A DNA stretch of 64,000 bases from assembly GCA_944326695.1 (NCBI GenBank), contig CALVEZ010000011.1, positions 23,302 through 87,301 of the forward strand. Reading direction: 5' to 3'. A model generated the notes under the pieces. The model was not told the DNA's origin. It made no database searches and worked only from the letters and a program-made list of their open reading frames with translations. Position 1 is the first letter of the stretch, and each line of letters starts with the position of its first letter. A program made the position numbers and the translations under genes. Positions 18,865 through 26,411 of this stretch are shown piece by piece. The stretch comes from Candidatus Bilophila faecipullorum (GTDB lineage Bacteria; Desulfobacterota; Desulfovibrionia; Desulfovibrionales; Desulfovibrionaceae).

Positions 18865-20082
18865 ATGCAAGGATTCCCCATCGCGCGGGAAGCAGCCCCC
18901 AACAACAAGGTGGACCGCGCACCCTTCTCTGCACTCCCCATCACGCGGGCGGCAAACCCCCTCGGGACGGCTTCCAGAGAAGCTGCCCCGACATTGTTCT
19001 TCGCGCGGCAGGCAATGGCCTTCTTCCTCCGCATCTTTGTGGCAACCGTGGTGCTGCTGGCCTGCGCGCTGTGCGGCCCCGTCCCCGCGCAGGCCGCGCC
19101 GCGTCCGGCCATCGCCTTCGTCCACCGGCTCCTGCCACCTGAAGGCGAGCGGCGCACGGGCCTGATGGACTGGGTACGCAGCCATGATCTTGCCCGGGAT
19201 ATACTGGAATCGCAGCGCATCGCCACGGTGGTGGCCGCCGTACCCGCCGAAAACCCTCTGGAACTGGGCAACATCGCGGCCATGCACCCGGAAGTGCTCA
19301 TCACCACCAGCCCGCGCCTTTACGAGGCCACGCGGGCGCTTTCCCGGCAATATCCCGATACCGTCTTTTTCGCCTGCACGGACGAGGCCGTGGACGGCAA
19401 CATCAGCGGCTACGAAGCCCGAACCTATGAGGCGTACTATCTGGCGGGGCTCCTTGCGGGGGCGCTTTCGGAGGGCGTCGTCGGGTATCTCGGCAACAGC
19501 CCCTACCTCTCGGACGTCGCACGGCACCGCAACGCCAACGCCTTCACTCTCGGGGCACAAGCCGCCCGGCCCCGCATCCGCGTCCTCTTCGCGGCGGACG
19601 GCGACGCGACGCGTCAGGCACAAGCCATGATCGCGGCGGGCGCGGACATCATTACTATCGAACGCGCGACCCCCTCCCTGCTCCAGCTCATGCGTGATCA
19701 CGCTGTCCGTTACATCGGCTCCACCGAGCGGGAGAACGACCCGCTCTTTCTGGCCGCGCCCGCATGGAACTGGGGAAAAGCCTTTGGCGATCTGCTGGCG
19801 CAGGTGCGTTTCGGCATCTGGAGGCCCCGCAACGTTTCCTATGGCATCCGGGAAGGCGTAGTCAGCCTTTCGCCGCTGGGCCCGTCCGTGCCCACGGAGG
19901 TCCGGCAACGCCTCCACGAGGCGGAAGAAGCCCTGCGGCGCGGCGCGTCCCCCTTCCGGGGGCCCGTCTTCGACGATAGAGGGCAACTACGCGTCTCGGC
20001 AGGCAAAAACCCCGACGAAACGACGCTGCGAGGCATGGACTGGAACGTGCGAGGTATGGAAAGGCTTCCCTCCGGCTTCTAG
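18865..20082 (+). CDS. BMP-family ABC transporter substrate-binding protein
   Basis: The mature part matches the BMP/Med family of periplasmic binding proteins (nucleoside or purine-type ligands): WVRSHDLARDILES, FFACTDEAVDGNISGYEARTYEAYYLAGLLAG and VGYLGNSPYLSDVARHRNANAF. A classic signal peptide begins at a second ATG at 19015 (MAFFLRIFVATVVLLACALC, cleavage after AQA). The ATG at 18865 has the better ribosome site (TAAGGA, 8 nt), whereas 19015 has none. From 18865 the protein is 405 residues, and its first 50 consist of 20-residue repeats (FPIAREA, LPITRAA, LFFARQA) encoded by a 60-bp repeat. From 19015 it is 355 residues, the normal family size. No ABC permease or ATPase is adjacent, so it may be an orphan receptor. 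Confidence 0.75.
   Translation: MQGFPIAREAAPNNKVDRAPFSALPITRAANPLGTASREAAPTLFFARQAMAFFLRIFVATVVLLACALCGPVPAQAAPRPAIAFVHRLLPPEGERRTGLMDWVRSHDLARDILESQRIATVVAAVPAENPLELGNIAAMHPEVLITTSPRLYEATRALSRQYPDTVFFACTDEAVDGNISGYEARTYEAYYLAGLLAGALSEGVVGYLGNSPYLSDVARHRNANAFTLGAQAARPRIRVLFAADGDATRQAQAMIAAGADIITIERATPSLLQLMRDHAVRYIGSTERENDPLFLAAPAWNWGKAFGDLLAQVRFGIWRPRNVSYGIREGVVSLSPLGPSVPTEVRQRLHEAEEALRRGASPFRGPVFDDRGQLRVSAGKNPDETTLRGMDWNVRGMERLPSGF
18869..19013 (+). repeat. Three in-phase 60-bp repeat units at the start of the BMP gene
   Basis: TTCCCCATCGCGCGGGAAGC, CTCCCCATCACGCGGGCGGC and TGTTCTTCGCGCGGCAGGC are spaced exactly 60 bp (cores at 18881, 18941 and 19001). They resemble the units of the array 500 bp upstream. 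Because 60 is a multiple of 3, they are readable as 20-residue peptide repeats. Confidence 0.55.
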
Positions 20083-20090
20083 GGCAAATG

Positions 20091-20119
20091 AACGTTGATT
20101 TTTTACAAAAGTCAACGTT
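20091..20119 (+). terminator. Terminator after the BMP gene
   Basis: AACGTTGA pairs with TCAACGTT 8 nt after the stop. A second stem, TTCTGCCAA/TTGGCAGAA, follows at 20124-20153 with a T-run in its loop. Confidence 0.5.
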
Positions 20120-20242
20120 GGCCTTCTGCCAAGAAACGTCGTTTTTGGCAGAATCCACGCCATGTTGTAGCGGGCCACACCTGTATGTGGCCAGAGCCCT
20201 TCCAAAATGAAACGGCTCTAGGCTCGCCTTCGCCGCTTTCGC

Positions 20243-20680
20243 CTTTCTTCCACCCGTGGGAACAATGTAAGCCTGAGAGAAGAAATCCCCTCCTGGCCGT
20301 TCTCCGGGCGCAGGAAAAACGTGATGCCTACAAGGGCTTCCGTGTAGGCCCGATGGCCTTTCTCCGCGCGTGGGGAAACAGCCGCGGGAACAAGAGCGAA
20401 GCGGGCCTTCCCGAGGGCATCCACCCCCGGCAGCCTTTCCCGACGGCTTCCCCACCGGGTCCAAAAGAACGCTTCTCCTTTGTCGGGAATCTCCCGCGCA
20501 GCCACGCCGGGAAGAATCCCCTCTCCCCCGCAGGGTGACTCCACCAAAAAGCCAATGGCTCAACAGGACAGGAGGAAAGGGAACCGCTTGCCGCTTCTCC
20601 ACCGCCGCCCGGGAAGGGGGACGCTCTCCCTTGCCCTCGGCGGGCCCGAAATGTCTCCTCCCCAAGCTGGAAGCGCCGGG
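20243..20680 (+). repeat. Third CRISPR-like degenerate repeat ladder
   Basis: Three clear units read TTTCTTCCACCCGTGGGAAC, GTTCTCCGGGCGCAGGAAAA and TTTCTCCGCGCGTGGGGAAA, the last two 60 bp apart (20301 and 20361). Weaker relatives appear near 20490, 20594 and 20654. The best unit closely resembles a type I-E repeat. The 811-bp gap from 20083 to 20893 holds nothing else that could be supported. Confidence 0.45.
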
Positions 20681-20686
20681 CCTTAC

Positions 20687-20743
20687 ACGGTTCTTCGGCA
20701 CAAAGACGGTTCTTCGGCACAAAGACGGTTCTTCAGCACAAAG
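20687..20743 (+). repeat. Three tandem 19-bp repeats
   Basis: The unit ACGGTTCTTCGGCACAAAG occurs at 20687-20705, 20706-20724 and, with one change, 20725-20743. It lies at the end of the third repeat ladder. Confidence 0.9.
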
Positions 20744-20893
20744 GCCGAGCGTCTTCCTCTCTGAAAAGGAAACGCCGCCACGGGCGACACACACCCGCGT
20801 CCAGCCGGGCCACGCAGCCACAACGTCCCCAAGTCAGCGCCGTTTCGGGCCGCCCCGTGCTTCCGGGATGCGCCGGATGCTCGGCGCACCCTT

Positions 20894-21106
20894 TCAAATG
20901 ATTTCCCACGGACACCAGCCGACCTTACCGTCCCATCCAAAGTAAGGCCGCCGCGCGGCTACCAGCTTTTCCCCCGCGAGTACCTGAATGGCCACGGGCG
21001 GATTCGCCGTTTTGGAGGCCTTTCTCTTGGCCCCTTCCAGCGTGCCGGCGTATTCCACACTTCGGCCGTCTCCTAAACGGATAGTAAAACGTTGTTCTAA
21101 CTTCAT
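20894..21106 (-). CDS. Small conserved-looking protein of unknown function
   Basis: The 70-residue product begins MKLEQRFTIRLGDGRSVEYAG. It has a lysine-rich helix GAKRKASKTANPP in the middle and a tryptophan-rich end (WDGKVGWCPWEII). The start at 21106 follows AGGAAG at 7 nt. The frame extends to 21160 without a ribosome site. No family was recognised. It is isolated between the repeat-rich region and a 566-bp gap. Confidence 0.5.
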   Translation of the reverse strand: MKLEQRFTIRLGDGRSVEYAGTLEGAKRKASKTANPPVAIQVLAGEKLVAARRPYFGWDGKVGWCPWEII

Positions 21107-21672
21107 ATATAGACTTCCTGTTATAAGAATAACGTTGGAAGCATAGAATAGAAAAGCCACTCTTTCAAGGCCCCCTCCCTTTCTTTTGGACCAGTCGCAA
21201 GGGGAAAAGCCGTCTCGTCTACTTGACGCCTCTCCCCGGAAACAGAGGGAAGGTGCCGCAGTTTACTGCGTAATGCAAGAGATGTTTGAAAAAGGCCGGG
21301 TTCCTCTCCCGATCCCGACCTTCTGCTCCCCGCCCCCCGGCAAGCCCCGGCTCATCCCCGCGCAAACGGACGTACAAGAGAGCATGTCCGTGCGGGTGTG
21401 CGAGAAAAGGCGCTTGTGTGTACGAAGAGCCTTCACTCCGGCTCGGCGGCCTCCTGCGCACGGCAAAACGGAACGGGAGCCGACTGCCCGCCATTCCCCA
21501 AAACATGGAACGCCCCCGTCCCGCCCGTCCTCTTCATCAGTCCGGTCGCGTCCTCCTTTCCGGGCGTCTGCAACCCGTCGATACCAAGGAATCGTCATAA
21601 TGCGGTCATGATTTCGCCATACGCCTTCTCTAGGGTGTCGCTTGTCCGAACAACCAAGAAGGAGATGGATTC
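21107..21672. other. 566-bp intergenic region
   Basis: Between the small minus-strand gene and the HD-domain gene. An AT-rich patch at 21107-21150 probably carries the promoter of the small gene. The rest is GC-rich without a supported gene; open frames on both strands are arginine- and proline-rich shadows. Confidence 0.5.
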
Positions 21673-22794
21673 ATGAATACGGATTGCAGTCGTCGCACGT
21701 TTCTTTTGGGGGGATTGGCTACCGGGGCGGTACTTATGGCAGGTTCCGGCCTGCTGAAGCCGGGCAGGGCCGAGGCCGCGCCCGCCGAGGCCGTCATGTT
21801 GGAGGAATGTGTCAGCATGACGCCGGAGGAGATGGCGAAACGTTCCGCCTACGTTATGGCCGCGTGGCGCTACCTTCAGGATTCCGCCGCCGAGCTCAAG
21901 GACCCGGCCCTGCGCGCCACGGTGGAGGCCATCCTCAAGAATCCCGCCCCGCTGCTGGCGAAGAACGACGAAAAGGCCATCATGACCGAATTGAAGGCGC
22001 AGGGGCTTTTGAAGGCCGACGCCAAGGCGCTCTTCCCGGAATGCGCCGATGCCGCCCAAAGCCCGCAGCCCTTCTACACCGCGCCCGGCAGCGGCTGGAA
22101 CAGCCATCACAGCTATCCCGGCGGGCTGGTGACGCATACGGCCCTCAACGTGGCCTCCTGCAAGGCGCTCTACGACAACTACGTCAAGGTCTACGGCCTT
22201 GAACTGGACCGGGACGTGGTGCTGGCCTCGCAGATGCTGCATGACCTGCACAAGCCGTGGGTCTTCCAGTGGCAGAAGGACGGCTCCTGCCGCACCGAAC
22301 AGACCCTCGCCGCCACCGGCGAACATCACACCCTCAGCGTGGCGGAAAGCCTGCGGCGCGGCCTTTCCCCCGAGCTGTGCGTGGCGCAGGCCTGCGCACA
22401 CGATCATCCGGGCTCCGAAGCCTCGGAAAAGACCGTGGTCGGCTGGCTGAAGGCCGCCGCCGTCATCAACGGCAAGGACGCCGCCACCATCGGCCTGCTC
22501 GAAAAGGACGGCAAGACCCTGCCCATGCCCCGCCGCATCGAAGGTTTCGTCACCCATCTGGCCGACCATGACTGGGTGATCAGCGTGCCAGCCGCCCAGT
22601 GGACCGTCAGCGCCCTCCGGCAGGTCGCCGCGCGCGTCTACGGCCTGAAGGAATCCGACCTCAAGGCCCGGCCCTTCAACCAGTTCCGCAATTACGTCCT
22701 GTCCCAGAAAACGGCCATGCAGCTCTACGGCGCCTACGCCGCCAAGGGCATGGACGGCCTCACCGCCGAAGTCGCGCAAGTCGTGCGCGCCTAG
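21673..22794 (+). CDS. Tat-exported HD-domain protein
   Basis: This 373-residue protein carries a twin-arginine signal (SRRTFLLGG, residues 6-14, then a hydrophobic stretch to about 36), so it is exported folded. The body is an HD-superfamily metal-dependent phosphohydrolase: HHSYPGGLVTHT (H145, H146, H155), the H190-D191 pair in QMLHDLHKPW, and H218/H219 in GEHHTLSVAES. The HHxYPGGLxxHT pattern resembles the HD domain of YhaM-type exonucleases. Its substrate is unknown, but metal loading in the cytoplasm would explain Tat export. AAGGAG lies about 9 nt before the ATG. It is 36 bp upstream of the alkaline phosphatase and probably cotranscribed. Confidence 0.8.
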   Translation: MNTDCSRRTFLLGGLATGAVLMAGSGLLKPGRAEAAPAEAVMLEECVSMTPEEMAKRSAYVMAAWRYLQDSAAELKDPALRATVEAILKNPAPLLAKNDEKAIMTELKAQGLLKADAKALFPECADAAQSPQPFYTAPGSGWNSHHSYPGGLVTHTALNVASCKALYDNYVKVYGLELDRDVVLASQMLHDLHKPWVFQWQKDGSCRTEQTLAATGEHHTLSVAESLRRGLSPELCVAQACAHDHPGSEASEKTVVGWLKAAAVINGKDAATIGLLEKDGKTLPMPRRIEGFVTHLADHDWVISVPAAQWTVSALRQVAARVYGLKESDLKARPFNQFRNYVLSQKTAMQLYGAYAAKGMDGLTAEVAQVVRA

Positions 22795-22830
22795 CCGGGC
22801 CGCTCCACTCAAAGAAACGAGGAGTCATTC

Positions 22831-24570
22831 ATGAAAAGAAGCCTTATCCCCGCCCTGCTCGGCGTCATGCTTCTTTCGGGCACGGCGCAGGCGGCCACCA
22901 GCATCTATCCCGTGGACACGGCCCGCTTTCTGGGCGGGAGCCGCTTCGACTTCAAGGTGGAGTTCGACGGCGTGGTCGACGAGAAGGACGCCAAGGTGCT
23001 CATCAACGGCAAGGACGCCGCGTCCGTGCTCGGGGCGAAACCGGCCTTCATCAAACAGGAAAAGGGAGTGGACGCCTCCGCCCTGCTGCTGCGCGACGCC
23101 ACCCTGAAACCCGGCACCTACAAGGTGACTGCGGAAAGCCCCTCCGGGAAGGCCACGGCCACATGGGAAATCTACGGTACGCCTGAAAAGCCGACGGCGA
23201 AAAACGTCATCCTGCTCATCGCGGACGGCCTGAGCATGGGACACCGCACCAGCGCCCGCCTGCTGTCCAAGGGCGTCACCAACGGCATGTACAACGGCAA
23301 GCTGTCCATGGACAGCCTGCCCTACACGGCCATGCTCGGCACGTGCAGCGTGGATTCCATCGCCGCCGACTCCGCCAACACCGCCTCGGCCTACATGACC
23401 GGCCACAAGTCGAGCGTCAACGCGCTGGGCGTCTACGCCGACCGCACCCCCGACTCGCTGGACGATCCCAGGCAGGAAACCATCGCGGAACTCCTGCGCC
23501 GCTCCACCGGGAAATCCATCGGCGTGGTCACGGACGCCGAAATTGAGGACGCCACCCCCGCTTCCGTGGTCGGCCATACCCGCCGCCGCGCGGACAAGGC
23601 CGAAATTGTGGGCATGTTCTACGACGTGCGCCCCGACGTGATCCTCGGCGGCGGCTCGGCCTACTTCCTGCCCCAGAGCGTGCCCGGCTCCAAGCGCAAG
23701 GACGACAAGAACTACGTGGAGATGTTCCAGAAGGCCGGCTACGCCCTCGCCACCAGCAATACGGAACTCTCCAGCGTCGTGAAGGAACAGCCCAAGAAGC
23801 TCCTCGGCCTCTTCCACACCGGGAATCTCGACGGCGTGCTCGACCGCAAGTTCCTCAAGAAGGGCACCGTCTCCAAGTTCCCGGATCAGCCTGACCTGAC
23901 GGACTCCATGCGGGCCGCCCTTTCCGTGCTCTCGCAGAACCCCGAAGGCTTCTTCCTCATGCTCGAAGCCGGGCTGGTGGACAAGTACAGCCACCCGCTC
24001 GACTGGGAGCGCGCCGTCTACGACACCATCATGTTCGACAAGGTCGTGGCCCTGGCGCAGGACTTCTGCGACAAGAACCCCGACACCCTGCTCATCGTCA
24101 CCGGCGACCACACCCACTCCATCAGCGTCATCGGCACCGTGGACGACAAGCGTCCGGGCGAGCTCATGCGCGACAAGGTGGGCATCTACGCCGAGGCGGG
24201 CTATCCCGACTACAAGGACGAGGACGGCGACGGCTATCCCGACAAGGTGGATGTCTCCAAGCGCCTCGCCGTCTTCATCGGCAACTATCCCGACTACTAC
24301 GAGACCTACCGCCCCAAGATGGACGGCCCCTTCGTCCCGGCGGTCAAGGATGAAAACGGCAACTACATCGCCAATGCCGCCTACAAGGACGTTCCCGGCG
24401 CGCAACTGCGCATCGGCAACCTGCCCCGCACGGAATCCACGGGCGTGCACTCCATCGACGACCTCGTGGTGGGCGCGCGCGGACCGCACGCCGACGCCTT
24501 CCGCGGCTTCATGAACAGTACCGAACTCTTCCGCATTGTGGCCGAAGCTCTGGCTCTGGGGAAGAACTAG
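22831..24570 (+). CDS. Alkaline phosphatase
   Basis: This 579-residue periplasmic enzyme has a Sec signal (MKRSLIPALLGVMLLSGTAQA), then a small N-terminal domain (about residues 22-115) before the catalytic domain. Metal and nucleophile motifs are present: VILLIADGLSMG, the serine nucleophile S181 in DSANTASAYMTG, EAGLVDKYSHPLDW, TGDHTHS and ESTGVHSIDD. A calcium-binding-like loop, DEDGDGYPDKVD, is inserted late in the sequence. It releases phosphate from organic esters. With the Tat-exported HD protein upstream it may form a two-enzyme phosphate-scavenging unit. GAGGAG precedes the ATG. Confidence 0.9.
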   Translation: MKRSLIPALLGVMLLSGTAQAATSIYPVDTARFLGGSRFDFKVEFDGVVDEKDAKVLINGKDAASVLGAKPAFIKQEKGVDASALLLRDATLKPGTYKVTAESPSGKATATWEIYGTPEKPTAKNVILLIADGLSMGHRTSARLLSKGVTNGMYNGKLSMDSLPYTAMLGTCSVDSIAADSANTASAYMTGHKSSVNALGVYADRTPDSLDDPRQETIAELLRRSTGKSIGVVTDAEIEDATPASVVGHTRRRADKAEIVGMFYDVRPDVILGGGSAYFLPQSVPGSKRKDDKNYVEMFQKAGYALATSNTELSSVVKEQPKKLLGLFHTGNLDGVLDRKFLKKGTVSKFPDQPDLTDSMRAALSVLSQNPEGFFLMLEAGLVDKYSHPLDWERAVYDTIMFDKVVALAQDFCDKNPDTLLIVTGDHTHSISVIGTVDDKRPGELMRDKVGIYAEAGYPDYKDEDGDGYPDKVDVSKRLAVFIGNYPDYYETYRPKMDGPFVPAVKDENGNYIANAAYKDVPGAQLRIGNLPRTESTGVHSIDDLVVGARGPHADAFRGFMNSTELFRIVAEALALGKN

Positions 24571-24573
24571 AAA

Positions 24574-24627
24574 GAGGGGACGCGGAGGAGGACGCTCGCT
24601 GAAAAAAGCGCCCTCCTCCGGCCCCTC
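24574..24627 (+). terminator. Terminator of the alkaline phosphatase operon
   Basis: A long imperfect hairpin begins GAGGGG and ends CCCCTC, with GGAGGAGG pairing CCTCCTCC inside and GAAAAAA in the loop, directly after the stop. The remaining 250 bp to 24880 contain a short tandem (CGCGAAAGCATT twice near 24675-24700) and no gene. Confidence 0.5.
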
Positions 24628-24880
24628 GAAATCGTCGACCGAAGGGGAAGCTGACGCGAAGGCGTTCCGGGCGCGAAAGCATTGGACGCGAAAGCATTCT
24701 GGAAAAGAAGGGCCTTCTCCGTTTTTCACGGACACGTATCCCTTGGGGCTTTCCGCCCGGTTGCCTCGCCGCCCCTCCGGCGCTTCCCTTCCGGGAGGCC
24801 ATAAACAACGTCTGCATGGCCGCAGGCGGGGGAAAAGCGGGGAAAGATTTCCCCTTCCGCATCTCTCCGCAGGGAATCGA

Positions 24881-25315
24881 ATGAAATACTTCATCATGCT
24901 GCTCGCCTTTCTGACCTGCCTCTGCCCGGCGCGCTTCGCCCGCGCGGACGCCTCCCTCTCGTTCGAGGAACTTTACAGCGGCGGGGGCGTCCTCGGCCTT
25001 CAGTTTTCCGACAAGGTGAAGTCCCTCACGGGACAGCGCGTCGTCATCAAAGGCTTCATGGCCCCGCCGCTCAAGGCCGAAGCGTCCTTTTTCGTGCTGA
25101 CGCGCGAACCCGTGGCCCTCTGCCCCTTCTGCCAGACGGACGCGGACTGGCCCGACAACATCCTCGTCGTCTATTTGTCGTCCAATCAGCAATTCGTGCA
25201 GAACAACGCCACCATCGAAGTGGAAGGCGTGCTGGAAACCGGCTCATGGCGTGATGCGGAAACGGGCTTCCTCAGCCAGCTCCGTCTCCGCGACGCGAGC
25301 TTCCGCAAGCTCTAG
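24881..25315 (+). CDS. Secreted protein associated with an ABC exporter
   Basis: The 144-residue product starts with a Sec signal (MKYFIMLLAFLTCLCPARFARA). The mature domain has VKSLTGQRVVIKGFMAPPLK, FFVLTREPVALCPFCQ and a beta-rich ending with NATIEVEGVLETG. This pattern suggests an OB-like fold; a distant similarity to DUF3299-type proteins was considered but is unproven. A CPFC motif at about residue 78 could bind metal or heme or act in redox. AGGGAA precedes the ATG. It lies 74 bp before an ABC ATPase and an FtsX-type permease, so it may be the periplasmic partner of that system. Confidence 0.65.
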   Translation: MKYFIMLLAFLTCLCPARFARADASLSFEELYSGGGVLGLQFSDKVKSLTGQRVVIKGFMAPPLKAEASFFVLTREPVALCPFCQTDADWPDNILVVYLSSNQQFVQNNATIEVEGVLETGSWRDAETGFLSQLRLRDASFRKL

Positions 25316-25389
25316 CCTTTTCCGGGCCCGGCCAGCGCGGACACCCTCGGCGCGCCCCCGAATACCGAACCTTCGCAAAGGAATGCCCC

Positions 25390-26091
25390 ATGAGCGGCCT
25401 TGAACTTCACGACATCCTGCTGACCTTTCCCGAGGGGACGCGGCGGCGCACCATCCTCGACATCCCTTCCTGCACCGTGGCGTCCGGCGAATGCGTGGCG
25501 CTGGCCGGGGCGTCGGGCTCGGGAAAAAGCACGCTGCTGAACCTGATCAGCGGCCTGATCCTGCCGGACAGGGGAACGGTGCGCTGGAACGGCTTCGCCC
25601 CGGGCGAGCTCCCGGAACCCCGGCGGGATGTCTGGCGTGGCCGGCACATCGGCTTCGTCTTTCAGGATTTTCAGCTTTTCCCGGAACTGGAAGCCCTTGA
25701 GAATGTTCTCCTGCCCGTCACCTTCAACCGCTGGAGCATCCCCGAAGCCCTGCGTCGGCGGGGCCAAGCCCTCCTCAAACGTATGAACGTCGCGCCCTCG
25801 CAAAAGGCGCGGCTCCTCTCGCGGGGCGAAAAGCAGCGGGTCGCCATCGCCCGCGCCGTGCTTCAGGAGCCGGAAATCCTCCTCGCCGACGAGCCCACGG
25901 CCAGCCTCGACGCGGCCAACGCCGCCGAAGTCACGGACCTGCTCCTCTCCCACGCCCGGACGCTCGGCAGCACGCTCCTGATCGTCAGCCATGACGAGGA
26001 AGTATGGACGCGCATGGACCGCGTCCTGTCCCTGCGGCGGGGACGGCTGTATGAGGCGGCGGAAACGGCGTTCCCTCCGTCCGCCGCGTAG
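25390..26091 (+). CDS. ABC transporter ATP-binding protein, LolD/MacB type
   Basis: This 233-residue cytoplasmic ATPase has Walker A GASGSGKST (residues 40-48), the Q-loop FVFQDFQLFPEL, signature LLSRGEKQRVAIARA, Walker B ILLADEPTASLD and the H-loop VSHDEE. Its nearest family is the LolD/MacB/FtsE group that pairs with FtsX-type permeases and drives extraction or export from the outer face of the inner membrane. AAAGGA precedes the ATG. The partner permease lies 320 bp downstream. Confidence 0.9.
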   Translation: MSGLELHDILLTFPEGTRRRTILDIPSCTVASGECVALAGASGSGKSTLLNLISGLILPDRGTVRWNGFAPGELPEPRRDVWRGRHIGFVFQDFQLFPELEALENVLLPVTFNRWSIPEALRRRGQALLKRMNVAPSQKARLLSRGEKQRVAIARAVLQEPEILLADEPTASLDAANAAEVTDLLLSHARTLGSTLLIVSHDEEVWTRMDRVLSLRRGRLYEAAETAFPPSAA

Positions 26092-26100
26092 GAAAGGGGC

Positions 26101-26350
26101 TCTCCGCGCCTTCCTCACCCGGAAGGAGACGAGTCGGTAAGGCGTATCCCGTGGGTTCTTGCTCCGCCTCTTCCCCCGTCCAGAAGGCGACGAGGCCCTC
26201 GCATCAGAGGCCGCCTTCCGACGGCAGCCTCCCTTTTCCCAAGCCTGCGGCGGGAAGCGCCATGTCGGAGGCCACGCCGCACCCCGGCCCTTCACCGCCA
26301 AGAACGGCCTCGGATACGCCCGGATCGCCGCGCTTCCGCAGAAGGCGGGA
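26101..26350 (+). repeat. 60-bp-period degenerate repeat between ABC genes
   Basis: Units with the form TTCC..CCC.GG..AGAAGG recur in register: TTCCTCACCCGGAAGGAGAC at 26111, TTCCCCCGTCCAGAAGGCGA at 26171, TTTTCCCAAGCCTGCGGCGG at 26235 and TTCACCGCCAAGAACGGCCT at 26291. They fill the 320 bp between the ATPase and permease genes, where operon spacing would normally be short. The units are diverged, so the call is tentative. Confidence 0.4.
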
Positions 26351-26411
26351 CTGGGGCGAGGCCGGGCCGTCCCCACAACGATTTTCATAAGACTTTCATA
26401 AGGAATGCGCG

